Shown piece by piece: positions 41,362-52,120 of a stretch of DNA of 64,000 nucleotides. Position 1 is the stretch's first letter. Every line of letters starts with the position of its first letter. The notes beneath the pieces are model-generated. The model saw only the letters and a program-made list of their open reading frames with translations, did no database searches and was not told the DNA's origin. Position numbers and translations under genes: made by a program. The stretch is from positions 1 to 64,000 of the forward strand of contig CANBVJ010000005.1 in the NCBI GenBank assembly GCA_947372865.1. The letters run 5' to 3'. This DNA is from Comamonadaceae bacterium (GTDB lineage: Bacteria > Pseudomonadota > Gammaproteobacteria > Burkholderiales > Burkholderiaceae_C).

Positions 41362-42855
41362 CTAAAGTGCCGTGGCCTGGCGCACCGCGTGTTCCCAGCG
41401 CTGCATTTTTTCCTGGGCTTGGGCTGCGCTGATGCGCGGCTCAAAGCGGCGCTCGGCTTTCCAGAGTTGGCTTAAAGCCTCGGTGCTGGGGTACAGGCCG
41501 CAAGACAGGCCAGCCAGGTAGGCGGCGCCCAGGGCGGTTGTCTCGGTCACCACCGGGCGCACCACCGCAATGCCCAGCAAATCGGCCTGGAAATGCATCA
41601 GCAAGTCGTTAATGCAGGCGCCGCCATCCACCCGCAGTTCGGTCACGGCCGCCGCCCCCGCCTGCTGTGCGTCGCGCGCCATGGCTTGCAGCAGGGCGGC
41701 GCTTTGGAAGGCAATGCTTTCCAGCGCCGCGCGCGCAATGTGGGCGGTGGTGCTGCCGCGCGTCAGGCCCGTGATGGTGCCGCGCGCCTCGGGGTTCCAG
41801 TAGGGCGCGCCCAGGCCGGTAAATGCCGGCACCAGCATCACGCCGCCGCTGTCGGGCACGGTCTCGGCCAGGGCCTGCACTTCTGCGCTGCTGCGGATGG
41901 CGCCCAGGCCGTCGCGCAGCCACTGCACCACGGCGCCGCCTACAAACACGCTGCCTTCCAGAGCAAATTCAGGGGTGGCACTGGCCTGCGCTGCGCTCGT
42001 GGTGATCAGGCCGTTGGTCGATGTGTGGAAGTTCTCGCCAGTGTGCATCAGCATGAAGCAGCCGGTGCCATAGGTATTTTTGGCCATGCCCGCGCTAAAG
42101 CAGGCCTGGCCAAACAGCGCGCTTTGCTGGTCGCCGGCCACGCCGCCTATGGGCAGCGCGTGGCCCAGCAGCGCGGGCAGCACCTCGCCAAAGTGCGCGG
42201 CTGACGGCAGCACGCGCGGCATCATGTTGGGCGGAATGTCCAGGGCCTGCAGTAGTTCGGCGTCCCAGGTGTTGCTGTGCACGTTAAACAGCATCGTGCG
42301 CGCTGCGTTGCTCACGTCAGTGGCATGCACCGCGCCGCCCGTGAGCTGCCACATCAGCCAGCTGTCCACCGTGCCAAAGGCCAGTTCGCCGTTGGCCGCC
42401 TGGGTGCGGGCGCCGGTCACGTGGTCCAAGATCCACTGCAGCTTGGTGCCCGAGAAATAGGCATCTACCAGCAGGCCGGTTTTTTGCCGGATGGTGGGCG
42501 CCAGACCGCGCTCGCGCAGGGCTACGCAACTCGGTTCGGCGCGCCGGTCTTGCCAGACGATGGCGTTGTAAATCGGCGCTCCGGTGGCGCGGTTCCACAC
42601 CACCGTGGTTTCGCGCTGGTTGGTAATGCCCACCGCACGCACCTGGCGCGCGCTGATGCCGGCCTTTAGCAACACCTCACGCGCGGTGGCCAGCTGGGTG
42701 CGCCAGATTTCCAGCGGGTCGTGTTCCACCCAGCCGGGGTGCGGGTAGATCTGGGTGATCTCTTGTTGGGCCATGGCAACAAGGGCGCCGTCGGCGTCAA
42801 ACACGATGCTGCGGGAGCTGGAGGTGCCTTGGTCAAGGGCGAGCAGGTAGGTCAT
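41362..42855 (-). CDS. glpK: glycerol kinase
   Basis: This 497-residue FGGY-family kinase phosphorylates glycerol to glycerol 3-phosphate. [16 protein letters not shown] is the N-terminal phosphate loop. Further family markers are [30 protein letters not shown] (in pieces), [13 protein letters not shown], and the C-terminal [21 protein letters not shown]. The ribosome binding site before ATG 42855 is weak. It lies 39 bases after the glpR stop and is probably co-transcribed with the repressor. Its substrate would be delivered by the divergent GlpSTPQUV importer. Confidence 0.97.
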   Translation of the reverse strand: MTYLLALDQGTSSSRSIVFDADGALVAMAQQEITQIYPHPGWVEHDPLEIWRTQLATAREVLLKAGISARQVRAVGITNQRETTVVWNRATGAPIYNAIVWQDRRAEPSCVALRERGLAPTIRQKTGLLVDAYFSGTKLQWILDHVTGARTQAANGELAFGTVDSWLMWQLTGGAVHATDVSNAARTMLFNVHSNTWDAELLQALDIPPNMMPRVLPSAAHFGEVLPALLGHALPIGGVAGDQQSALFGQACFSAGMAKNTYGTGCFMLMHTGENFHTSTNGLITTSAAQASATPEFALEGSVFVGGAVVQWLRDGLGAIRSSAEVQALAETVPDSGGVMLVPAFTGLGAPYWNPEARGTITGLTRGSTTAHIARAALESIAFQSAALLQAMARDAQQAGAAAVTELRVDGGACINDLLMHFQADLLGIAVVRPVVTETTALGAAYLAGLSCGLYPSTEALSQLWKAERRFEPRISAAQAQEKMQRWEHAVRQATAL

Positions 42856-42894
42856 GGAAGGATTCAGTACAAGAAAAAAAGGGCGGGTTCGCGC

Positions 42895-43656
42895 TCAGGC
42901 CAGTTCAAACCGAACCTGGGCCTGGGCCATGAGTTCCATAAACGGGTCGGGCGGTACTGCGTCAGAAAACAGGCGGTCAATTTGTGAGAGTTGCGCCACT
43001 TCGACCATGGCCGGGCGGTTGAATTTGCTGCTGTCGGCGGCCAGCCACACCTCACGGGCGTGAGAAATGATGGTTTGCGAGACCTTGACTTCGCGGTAGT
43101 CAAAGTCGCGCAGCGAACCGTCCGACTCAATGGCCGAAATGCCGATGAGCGCAATGTCCACCTTGAACTGGCGGATGAAGTCCACTGCCGCCTCACCCAC
43201 AATGCCCTGGTCGCGTCCGCGTACCACGCCGCCGACCACGATCACTTCGCAGTTCGGGTTGGCGCTCAGGATGCCGGCCACGTTCAGGTTGTTGGTGATG
43301 ACGCGCAGCCCGGTGTGCTGCATCAGCGCGCGGGCAATGGCTTCGGTGGTGGTGCCAATGTTCAAAATCAGCGAGCAGCCGTGGGGCAGGGCGGCTGCCA
43401 CGGCGCGGGCGATGCGGGCCTTGCCCTCGGCGTTCAGGATTTCGCGCTGCGGGTAGGCCATGTTCTCCACCGTGGAGCCCGGCACCCGCACGCCGCCGTG
43501 AAAGCGCGTGAGCAGCCCCTCGTCCGCTAGGCGCTGCACGTCGCGGCGCACGGTTTGCAGTGTCACGTCCAACTGGTCGGCGAGTTGCTCCACCGTGACC
43601 GATCCGGTGGCTTGCACTACCGAGAGAAGTTTGATTTGCCGGGGATTGGGGTTCAT
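42895..43656 (-). CDS. glpR: DeoR-family repressor of the glycerol genes
   Basis: A 253-residue DeoR-type regulator. The N-terminal helix-turn-helix is GSVTVEQLADQLDVTLQTVRRDVQRLADEGLLTRFHGG (in pieces, about 16-55). The C-terminal sugar-phosphate isomerase-like sensor domain contains LILNIGTTTEAIARAL and VVGGVVRGRDQGIVGEAAVDFI. In homologues it binds glycerol 3-phosphate. It lies divergent from glpS, with a CGAA-rich AT region of about 165 bases between, the likely operator region. Confidence 0.92.
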   Translation of the reverse strand: MNPNPRQIKLLSVVQATGSVTVEQLADQLDVTLQTVRRDVQRLADEGLLTRFHGGVRVPGSTVENMAYPQREILNAEGKARIARAVAAALPHGCSLILNIGTTTEAIARALMQHTGLRVITNNLNVAGILSANPNCEVIVVGGVVRGRDQGIVGEAAVDFIRQFKVDIALIGISAIESDGSLRDFDYREVKVSQTIISHAREVWLAADSSKFNRPAMVEVAQLSQIDRLFSDAVPPDPFMELMAQAQVRFELA

Positions 43657-43703
43657 GGATAAATTTTCGCAGGCTGCACAAAACGCGCCCCCTGACTCTA
43701 ATT

Positions 43704-43779
43704 CGAACCGAAAGGAATAATTTCAGGGTAAACACCTAGATAAAACGAATAAAAGCGAACAATAATTCTCACAACCGAA
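43704..43779. promoter_or_regulatory. glpR/glpS divergent control region with repeated CGAA elements
   Basis: Five CGAA tetramers lie at 43704, 43709, 43746, 43756 and 43776. The last three are spaced 10 and 20 bases apart, so they fall on one face of the helix. The TTCG/CGAA half-site resembles DeoR-family operators, including E. coli GlpR boxes. The region is AT-rich and sits between divergent glpR and glpS. Promoter boxes could not be assigned with certainty. Confidence 0.55.
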
Positions 43780-43822
43780 TAATTAGCGCGCCAAATCGGT
43801 GCAAACGACCCAAAGGTGTGAG

Positions 43823-44902
43823 ATGGAGTTAAGGCTTGAAGGTGTGGGTAAAAAGGTGGGGGCGCAGCAGTGGCTCTACGACCTGGATCTGGACGTGCGC
43901 CCGGGCGCCGTCACGGTACTGTTGGGTGCAACCCAGGCGGGCAAAACCAGCCTGATGCGCGTGATGGCGGGCCTGGACGTGCCCACCAGCGGGCGCGTGC
44001 TGGTCGATGGCGTTGACGTGGTGGGCGTGCCAGTGCGCGAACGCAACGTAGCCATGGTTTACCAGCAGTTCATTAACTATCCGTCTATGACGGTGTTTGA
44101 CAACATCGCCTCGCCCCTCAAATTGCGTGGCGAAAAGAACATTGCGCAGCGCGTCACCGCGCTGGCTGAAAAGCTGCACATCGAGATGTTTTTGCAGCGC
44201 TACCCCGCCGAACTTTCCGGCGGCCAGCAGCAGCGCGTGGCGCTGGCCCGCGCCCTGGCCAAGGCCGCGCCGCTCATGCTGCTGGACGAGCCCCTGGTCA
44301 ACCTGGACTACAAACTGCGCGAAGAACTGCGCGACGAGCTGACCGCGCTGTTTGCCACCGGGGACTCCACCGTCATCTACGCCACCACCGAACCCGGCGA
44401 GGCGCTTTTGCTGGGCGGTTACACCGCCGTGCTGGACGCGGGCGAACTGCTGCAGTACGGCCCCACCTCAGAGGTGTTTCACGCGCCGTGCTCGATTCGC
44501 GTGGCGCGCGCCTTTAGCGACCCGCCCATGAACCTGCTAGGCGCGCGCCGCACCGCCGCTGGCGTGCAGCTTGACCAAGGCCCGCTGCTGGACATGGCTT
44601 TGCCGTCCGCCGCCCAAAGCACCGGCGCCCTGACCCTTGGCATGCGCGCCAGTGCTTTGCACGCCAACGCGCAGCCGGGCGACGTGGCTTTGCCCGGCAA
44701 GGTCGAGTTGGCCGAGATCTCGGGCACTGACACTTTTGTGCATTTCCAGACCGCCATAGGCGAACTGGTGGCGCAGCTCACCGGCGTGCACCACTTTGAC
44801 TTGGGCGCACCGGCTACCTTTTATTTCAGCCCCGCGCAGGTGCATGCGTTTGACGCGCAGGGCCTGCTGCTGCAAGCCCCGGTGCGCGGCAAAGGACGTT
44901 GA
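43823..44902 (+). CDS. glpS: glycerol ABC transporter ATP-binding protein GlpS
   Basis: A 359-residue MalK-type ATPase, first gene of the importer operon. Walker A is GATQAGKT (35-42), the Q-loop is at about 81, the signature is a perfect LSGGQQQR (131-138), Walker B is LMLLDEP (D155/E156) and the C-terminal regulatory OB-like domain follows. The switch His is missing: where other MalK-type ATPases read VTHDQ, this one has ATTEP (Thr189). With the partner GlpT, which keeps the His but lacks the signature, it would form one good and one poor ATP site. AAAGGTG lies about six bases before ATG 43823. Confidence 0.9.
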   Translation: MELRLEGVGKKVGAQQWLYDLDLDVRPGAVTVLLGATQAGKTSLMRVMAGLDVPTSGRVLVDGVDVVGVPVRERNVAMVYQQFINYPSMTVFDNIASPLKLRGEKNIAQRVTALAEKLHIEMFLQRYPAELSGGQQQRVALARALAKAAPLMLLDEPLVNLDYKLREELRDELTALFATGDSTVIYATTEPGEALLLGGYTAVLDAGELLQYGPTSEVFHAPCSIRVARAFSDPPMNLLGARRTAAGVQLDQGPLLDMALPSAAQSTGALTLGMRASALHANAQPGDVALPGKVELAEISGTDTFVHFQTAIGELVAQLTGVHHFDLGAPATFYFSPAQVHAFDAQGLLLQAPVRGKGR

Positions 44903-44903
44903 T

Positions 44904-45980
44904 ATGGCACGCATCGAACTCGACCTGGCCCACGCTTACGGGCCCAACCCCCAGCAAGACAGCGACTACGCCTTGCTGCCACTGAAGATGACCTTTGACG
45001 ACGGCGGCGCCTACGCGCTGCTCGGGCCCTCGGGCTGCGGCAAAACCACCTTGCTCAACATCATGTCCGGCCTGGTGATGCCCTCGCACGGTGGTGTCAA
45101 GTTTGACGGCCAAGACGTTACCCAGCGCAGCCCGCAGCAGCGCAATATTGCGCAGGTGTTCCAGTTCCCGGTGATTTACGACACCATGACGGTGGCCGAG
45201 AACCTGGCCTTTCCCCTGCGCAACCGCAAGATGCCTGCCGACCAGATCAAGCAGCGCGTGGGCGTGATTGCCGAGATGCTGGAAATGAGCGGACAGCTCA
45301 ACCAGCGCGCTTCTAATTTGGCGGCAGACGCCAAGCAAAAAATCTCGCTCGGCCGCGGCCTGGTGCGCCCGGATGTGTCTGCCGTGCTGTTCGATGAGCC
45401 GCTCACCGTGATCGACCCGCACCTCAAATGGCAGCTGCGCCGCAAGCTCAAGCAGATTCACCACGAGCTCAAGCTCACGCTCATTTATGTAACCCACGAC
45501 CAGGTCGAAGCGCTGACCTTTGCCGAGCAGGTGGTGGTGATGACGCGTGGGCGCGCCGTGCAAGTGGGCAGCGCCGCCGACCTGTTCGAGCGGCCCAGCC
45601 ACACCTTTGTGGGCCACTTCATTGGCTCGCCCGGCATGAACTTTCTGGCCGGGCGCAGCAATGGCTCGGCTTTTGAGACGGCTGGTGCCACGCTGCCCCT
45701 GGCCGCAGGCGCCGAGCTGCCCAGCGGCGACTACAAGCTGGGCATACGGCCCGAATACGTCACCCTGGCTAACGCAAACGCGCCCGGTGCGCTGCCCATG
45801 GAAGTGCGCCAGGTGCAAGACGTGGGCACGCACGTGATTTTGAGCGCGGTGCGCGAGGGCGCGCTGGTCAAAGCCCGCCTGGCGCCTGACAGCACGCAGC
45901 TCACCGTGGGCGACACCGCCTGGCTGCAGGTGATGGGCGCGCACACCTGCTTTTATAAGAACGAGGAGATAGTGGCATGA
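44904..45980 (+). CDS. glpT: glycerol ABC transporter ATP-binding protein GlpT (not the G3P antiporter)
   Basis: A 358-residue MalK-type ATPase paired with GlpS. Walker A is GPSGCGKT (41-48), the Q-loop is Q87, Walker B is VLFDEP (D164/E165) and the switch His is H198 (VTHDQVEAL). The signature motif is destroyed: LSGGQQQR is replaced by LAADAKQK (139-146). The symbol follows the rhizobial glpSTPQUV naming and should not be confused with the E. coli glycerol-3-phosphate antiporter. The start, ATG 44904, is one base after the glpS stop. It overlaps glpP by four bases. Confidence 0.9.
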   Translation: MARIELDLAHAYGPNPQQDSDYALLPLKMTFDDGGAYALLGPSGCGKTTLLNIMSGLVMPSHGGVKFDGQDVTQRSPQQRNIAQVFQFPVIYDTMTVAENLAFPLRNRKMPADQIKQRVGVIAEMLEMSGQLNQRASNLAADAKQKISLGRGLVRPDVSAVLFDEPLTVIDPHLKWQLRRKLKQIHHELKLTLIYVTHDQVEALTFAEQVVVMTRGRAVQVGSAADLFERPSHTFVGHFIGSPGMNFLAGRSNGSAFETAGATLPLAAGAELPSGDYKLGIRPEYVTLANANAPGALPMEVRQVQDVGTHVILSAVREGALVKARLAPDSTQLTVGDTAWLQVMGAHTCFYKNEEIVA

Positions 45981-46870
45981 GCACTACGACCAAGCCTGTC
46001 AACCAGAAAGCCTGGTTCCTGATACTGCCCATGCTGCTGTGCGTGGCTTTTTCCGCCATCCTGCCGCTGATGGTGGTGGTGAACTACTCGGTGCAAGACA
46101 TCATCTCGCCCGAGCGGCGCGTGTTTGTGGGCACCGAATGGTTTGCCGCCATCATGCGCGACGAAGAACTGCACGGCGCCTTGCTGCGCCAGATTACCTA
46201 TTCGTTTTCTGTGCTGGCGGTGGAGTTGCCCTTGGGCATTTTGCTGGCGCTGTCCATGCCGGCCAAGGGCTGGAAGTCATCCGCTGCGCTGGTGATTGTG
46301 TCGCTCTCGCTGCTGATTCCCTGGAACGTGGTGGGCACGATCTGGCAAATCTTTGGGCGTACCGACATTGGCCTGATGGGCGCGGCGCTGCAAGGCATGG
46401 GCATTGAATACAGCTACACCGGCAACGCGCTGCACGCCTGGCTTACGGTGCTGCTGATGGACGTGTGGCACTGGACGCCGCTAGTGGCCTTGCTGGGCTA
46501 CGCCGGGCTGCGCTCCATTCCCGACGCCTATTACCAGGCCGCCAGCATTGACGGTGCCAGCAAGCTCGATGTGTTTTGGTACGTGCAACTGCCCAAGATG
46601 CGCGGCGTGCTGATGATTGCCGTGCTGCTGCGCTTTATGGATAGCTTCATGATTTACACCGAGCCCTTTGTGCTCACCGGGGGCGGGCCGGGCAATTCCA
46701 CCACCTTCTTGTCGCAGTTCCTGACGCAAAAGGCGGTGGGCCAGTTTGACCTGGGTCCGGCAGCTGCCTTTTCGCTGATTTACTTTTTGATCATTTTGCT
46801 GATGTGCTTTGTCCTGTACAACTGGATGCAGCGCGTGGGTACTCAGGCCAAGGAGGCCGGCCATGAATAA
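45977..46870 (+). CDS. glpP: glycerol ABC transporter permease GlpP
   Basis: A 297-residue inner-membrane permease of the MalF/UgpA type with six main membrane segments. The cytoplasmic EAA loop is YYQAASIDGASKLDVFWYVQLPKMR (about 190-214), which docks on the ATPases. It starts within the glpT stop (ATGA overlap) and its end overlaps glpQ by eight bases. It pairs with GlpQ to form the channel for glycerol. Confidence 0.92.
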   Translation: MSTTTKPVNQKAWFLILPMLLCVAFSAILPLMVVVNYSVQDIISPERRVFVGTEWFAAIMRDEELHGALLRQITYSFSVLAVELPLGILLALSMPAKGWKSSAALVIVSLSLLIPWNVVGTIWQIFGRTDIGLMGAALQGMGIEYSYTGNALHAWLTVLLMDVWHWTPLVALLGYAGLRSIPDAYYQAASIDGASKLDVFWYVQLPKMRGVLMIAVLLRFMDSFMIYTEPFVLTGGGPGNSTTFLSQFLTQKAVGQFDLGPAAAFSLIYFLIILLMCFVLYNWMQRVGTQAKEAGHE

Positions 46871-47675
46871 GTCCAAATTCCAGAAGCGCTCGCTGTTCAT
46901 GCTGGCGTACGTGGTGTTCGCCTTGTTGCCCATCTACTGGATGGTGAACATGTCGTTCAAGACCAACAACGAGATCGTGGCGGGTTTTAGCCTGTTTCCC
47001 ACCCATTTCACTCTGGACAACTACAAGCTGATCCTCACCGACCCGGCCTGGTATTCGGGCTACGTCAACAGCCTGATCTATGTCGGCATGAACACCGTCA
47101 TGTCGCTCATTGTTGCGCTGCCTGCGGCCTATGCGTTTTCGCGCTACAGCTTTCTGGGCGACAAGCACGTGTTCTTCTGGCTGCTGACCAACCGCATGAC
47201 GCCGCCGGCCGTGTTTTTGCTGCCTTTTTTTCAGCTCTACACCTCGGTCGGGCTGATGGACACGCACATTGCGGTGGCGCTGGTGCATTTGCTGTTCAAC
47301 GTGCCACTGGCGGTCTGGATTTTGGAAGGCTTCATGAGCGGCATTCCACGCGAGATTGACGAGACGGCCTATATCGACGGCTACACCTTCCCACGCTTCT
47401 TTCTGCGCATCTTCATTCCGCTCATCAAGGCCGGTGTGGGCGTGGCGGCATTCTTCTGCTTCATGTTCAGTTGGGTGGAGCTGCTGTTGGCGCGCACCCT
47501 GACCAGCGTGAACGCCAAGCCGATCACCGCCATCATGACGCGCACCGTGTCAGCCTCGGGCATGGACTGGGCGACGCTGGCTGCCGCTGGGGTATTGACG
47601 ATCGTGCCAGGCGCGATCGTGATTTGGTTTGTCCGCAACTACATCGCAAAAGGCTTTGCGATGGGTCGCGTTTGA
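46863..47675 (+). CDS. glpQ: glycerol ABC transporter permease GlpQ (not the phosphodiesterase)
   Basis: A 270-residue inner-membrane permease of the MalG/UgpE type. The EAA-loop sequence is IPREIDETAYIDGYTFPRFFLRIFIPLIK. An internal ATG at 46863 (MNKSKFQKRSL) was preferred over the upstream in-frame one at 46809, because it lies at the very end of glpP and gives the usual short cytoplasmic N-terminus. The symbol follows the rhizobial cluster; it is not glycerophosphodiester phosphodiesterase. Confidence 0.92.
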   Translation: MNKSKFQKRSLFMLAYVVFALLPIYWMVNMSFKTNNEIVAGFSLFPTHFTLDNYKLILTDPAWYSGYVNSLIYVGMNTVMSLIVALPAAYAFSRYSFLGDKHVFFWLLTNRMTPPAVFLLPFFQLYTSVGLMDTHIAVALVHLLFNVPLAVWILEGFMSGIPREIDETAYIDGYTFPRFFLRIFIPLIKAGVGVAAFFCFMFSWVELLLARTLTSVNAKPITAIMTRTVSASGMDWATLAAAGVLTIVPGAIVIWFVRNYIAKGFAMGRV

Positions 47676-47687
47676 AAGGAACACGCA

Positions 47688-47996
47688 ATGTTTGAATGGA
47701 TGGCCTGGACGCTGCCAGTGGCGGTGTTCTTTAGCTGCATCGCGTTGATGCTTATTGGTATGACGGTGTGGGAGATCAAATCGCCCACGGTGATACGCAA
47801 GGGCTTCTTGCCCATCGAGACCACCCGGGGGGACCGCCTGTTTATCGGTCTGCTTAGTGCTGCCTATGTGAACCTGGCCTTTGTCGGTATCAGCGGGCAC
47901 CTGATGGAATGGCTGGCGCTGGAGTCTGAGCCGTCCATCTGGATCAGTTTTGTGCTGTCCATGGGCGTGCTGGCGCTCATCATGCGCAAAGGCTAA
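47688..47996 (+). CDS. glpU: GlpU-like small membrane protein (DUF2160)
   Basis: A 102-residue protein with three likely membrane segments (about 8-28, 52-70 and 80-97). A conserved central LPIETTRGDRLFIGLL motif is typical of DUF2160. It sits between the second permease and the binding protein, as in rhizobial glycerol importer operons. Its function is not established; a helper role in the importer complex is inferred from its conserved position. Confidence 0.85.
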   Translation: MFEWMAWTLPVAVFFSCIALMLIGMTVWEIKSPTVIRKGFLPIETTRGDRLFIGLLSAAYVNLAFVGISGHLMEWLALESEPSIWISFVLSMGVLALIMRKG

Positions 47997-48081
47997 GAAG
48001 TTTTTCCATGTATCAGCCTGGTTCCCCTGGGGTTGCTGCATCTTCTTTAACAGGGGCCCATCAGACCGAGGAGATCAAAAA

Positions 48082-49812
<1,731 letters not shown>

Positions 49813-49827
49813 ATCGGCAAACGTACC

Positions 49828-49871
49828 GCGTCATTTGTGACGCAAGGGCGCGCGCCCTCAGGTGCGCGCCC
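49828..49871 (+). terminator. two adjacent hairpins between glpV and glpD
   Basis: A stem GCGTCA / TGACGC with loop TTTG (49828-49843) is followed by GGGCGCGC / GCGCGCCC with a 10-base loop (49846-49871). No T-tract follows, so partial termination or mRNA 3'-end protection of the importer transcript is more likely than a full stop. Confidence 0.45.
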
Positions 49872-49926
49872 GCCCCCCAATAAGCAATAAGTGCCAGCAG
49901 GCTTTGAAGGCCTCACAGGGGCGCTT

Positions 49927-51555
49927 ATGTTCAAAAATATGGCCATCCACCTTACTGATACCCCGCCCCTGCCGACCCAGCGCCAAGATCTGTTGGCCCG
50001 TCTGGCTGCGAGTCCGCGCTACGACCTGGCTGTAGTTGGCGGCGGCGCCACCGGCCTGGGCGTGGCGCTGGACGCCGCCTCGCGGGGCCTGAACGTGGTG
50101 CTGGTCGAGGCGCAGGACTTTGCCAAAGGCACCTCCTCGCGCTCTACCAAGCTGGTGCACGGCGGCGTGCGCTATCTGGCCCAAGGCAATATATCGCTGG
50201 TGCGCGAGGCCTTGCGCGAGCGCACCACGGTGCTGCGCAGTGCGCCCCATATTGCCCAGCCCCTGGCCTTCGTCATGCCCTGCTACCGCTGGTGGGAAAC
50301 GCCGTTTTACGGTCTGGGCCTGACCCTGTACGACCAACTTGCAGGCAAGGCCGGCCTGGGCAAGACCGAACTGCTTAGCAGCGCCCAAACCCAGCAGCTC
50401 TTGCCCACCGCGCAGACCCAAGGCCTGCGCGGTGGCGTCAAATACTGGGACGGCCAGTTTGACGACGCCCGCCTGGCCCTGGCCATCGGGCGCACCGCAG
50501 CCCAGCACGGCGCTTTGCTTATTAATTACTGCCGCGCCGAGCAGCTTCTTTATACAGATGGCAAGATTTCCGGGCTCGAATGCACCGACACGCACACCGG
50601 TACCCGCTATTCCATTGAATCGCGCTGCGTGATCAACGCCACCGGTGTCTGGGTGGACGCCTTGCGCGAACGCGACGGCGCGGCCACCCCTGCAGGTCGC
50701 CACGCACCGGTCAAGCCCATGGTCGCCCCGAGCCAGGGCGTGCACCTGGTGGTGGACGCTGAGTTTTTGCAATCCGATGTGGCGCTGATGGTGCCAAAAA
50801 CCTCGGATGGCCGCGTCCTGTTTGCCGTGCCTTGGCTTGGTAAAGTCATTTTGGGCACCACCGACACGCCTTCCAAAGACCTGGCGCTTGAGCCCACGCC
50901 CCTCAAAGAAGAGGCGGACTTTATCCTCGGTGAATCCGCCCGCTACTTGCGCAAGGCACCCACCCGCGCCGACGTCAGAAGCGTCTGGGTCGGCCTGCGC
51001 CCCTTGGTCAAACACCACGAGGACGAAGGTGCAACCCAAAAACTCAGCCGCGAACACACCGTGATCGTGAGCCGCAGCGGCCTGGTCACCGTGACGGGGG
51101 GCAAATGGACGACTTACCGCGTTATGGCCGAAGACGTGCTTAGCGCCTGCTTGGAGCGCGGCCTGGTAGAGGTCAACTCCTCCTCATGCACCGCCCAGAT
51201 GACCCTGGTGGGCGCCCCCGCACCTGGCCAAAGCGCCCACAATCCCACGCTGCGCGACGGCCAGGGCATGCATTCCTATGGAAGCGAACGCACATTCGTG
51301 GCCACGCTGCCCGGCGCCGACCGCTGGATTGCCCCGCGCCTGTCCGAAGCCATGGTGCGCTTTGCCGCCCGTTATGAGTACGCCGCCAGCGTCGAAGACG
51401 TGCTGGCGCGGCGCAGCCGACTGCTGTTTCTGGACGCCCGCCTGGCAGCCGATGTGGCGCCCCAAGTGGCCGAAATCCTGGCGCAAGAGCTCGGCGGCCA
51501 ACCTAATTTGGCCGAATTCCTGGAATTAAGTGCACATTTCTTGCACGTACCCTGA
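49927..51555 (+). CDS. glpD: aerobic glycerol-3-phosphate dehydrogenase
   Basis: This 542-residue FAD enzyme oxidises glycerol 3-phosphate to dihydroxyacetone phosphate and passes electrons to quinone at the inner membrane. The FAD loop is YDLAVVGGGATGLGVALDAASRGLNVVLVE (about 32-61 of this start), followed by GTSSRSTKLVHGGVRYL and later GKVILGTTDTPSK and TVTGGKWTTYR. The start is uncertain: GTG 49891, ATG 49927 and ATG 49939 are all in frame. ATG 49927 has AGGGG about six bases upstream and was chosen. It completes the glycerol pathway with GlpK and lies about 115 bases after glpV. Confidence 0.93.
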   Translation: MFKNMAIHLTDTPPLPTQRQDLLARLAASPRYDLAVVGGGATGLGVALDAASRGLNVVLVEAQDFAKGTSSRSTKLVHGGVRYLAQGNISLVREALRERTTVLRSAPHIAQPLAFVMPCYRWWETPFYGLGLTLYDQLAGKAGLGKTELLSSAQTQQLLPTAQTQGLRGGVKYWDGQFDDARLALAIGRTAAQHGALLINYCRAEQLLYTDGKISGLECTDTHTGTRYSIESRCVINATGVWVDALRERDGAATPAGRHAPVKPMVAPSQGVHLVVDAEFLQSDVALMVPKTSDGRVLFAVPWLGKVILGTTDTPSKDLALEPTPLKEEADFILGESARYLRKAPTRADVRSVWVGLRPLVKHHEDEGATQKLSREHTVIVSRSGLVTVTGGKWTTYRVMAEDVLSACLERGLVEVNSSSCTAQMTLVGAPAPGQSAHNPTLRDGQGMHSYGSERTFVATLPGADRWIAPRLSEAMVRFAARYEYAASVEDVLARRSRLLFLDARLAADVAPQVAEILAQELGGQPNLAEFLELSAHFLHVP

Positions 51556-51562
51556 AAAAACC

Positions 51563-51591
51563 TTGATGCACCAAGATATCTGGTGCATAAT
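51563..51591 (+). promoter_or_regulatory. ribosomal operon promoter with a palindromic spacer
   Basis: TTGATG (51563-51568), a 17-base spacer, then CATAAT (51586-51591) make a good sigma70 promoter, only seven bases after the glpD stop. A 19-base imperfect palindrome, GCACCA-(7)-TGGTGC with an inner GATATC, spans 51568-51586 and fills the spacer. The predicted start is near 51598. Confidence 0.75.
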
Positions 51592-51742
51592 CATGGGCTT
51601 GGCTCGCAAGAGCTGAGACATCTGCCCAAATGGAGGCAATTCGAGTGGTTCGGATTGCAGACAGCGGGCCCAAGACTGACCGGTAGGGCAAAGCGTTCGT
51701 AAAGAGTGCTGCGAACAACTGGTGCAAGTTGGGAATAAAGAA
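51592..51742 (+). other. 5' leader of the rplN operon
   Basis: About 145 transcribed bases precede rplN, with no coding frame of note. A short hairpin with a GNRA loop (GCTC-GCAA-GAGC, 51602-51613) lies next to the predicted start, and a GTTCG/CGAAC pair lies further down. It could serve ribosomal-protein autoregulation, but no known binding site was recognised. Confidence 0.5.
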
Positions 51743-52111
51743 ATGATCCAAACAGAATCTCGACTGGAAGTCGCCGATAACACCGGCGCAAAATCCGTGC
51801 TTTGTATCAAAGTACTGGGTGGTTCACGTCGCCGCTACGCCAGCGTAGGCGACATCATCAAGGTAAGCATCAAAGAAGCTGCGCCCCGTTCACGCGTCAA
51901 AAAAGGCGAGGTGTACAGCGCCGTGGTAGTTCGCACTGCCAAAGGCATTCGCCGCAGTGATGGTTCCTTGGTCAAATTCGACGGCAATGCAGCAGTTTTG
52001 CTCAATGCCAAGCTCGAGCCCATCGGCACCCGCATCTTCGGGCCAGTGACGCGTGAATTGCGCACTGAAAAGTTCATGAAGATCGTGTCCCTGGCACCTG
52101 AAGTTTTGTAA
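51743..52111 (+). CDS. rplN: 50S ribosomal protein L14
   Basis: A 122-residue large-subunit protein at the 50S/30S interface. The start [28 protein letters not shown] is universal for L14. ATG 51743 was chosen; an upstream in-frame ATG at 51722 would add seven non-conserved residues. It is the first gene of this cluster: rpsQ, which normally precedes rplN, is not present; glpD lies there instead. Confidence 0.98.
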   Translation: MIQTESRLEVADNTGAKSVLCIKVLGGSRRRYASVGDIIKVSIKEAAPRSRVKKGEVYSAVVVRTAKGIRRSDGSLVKFDGNAAVLLNAKLEPIGTRIFGPVTRELRTEKFMKIVSLAPEVL

Positions 52112-52120
52112 GGACTGGTC

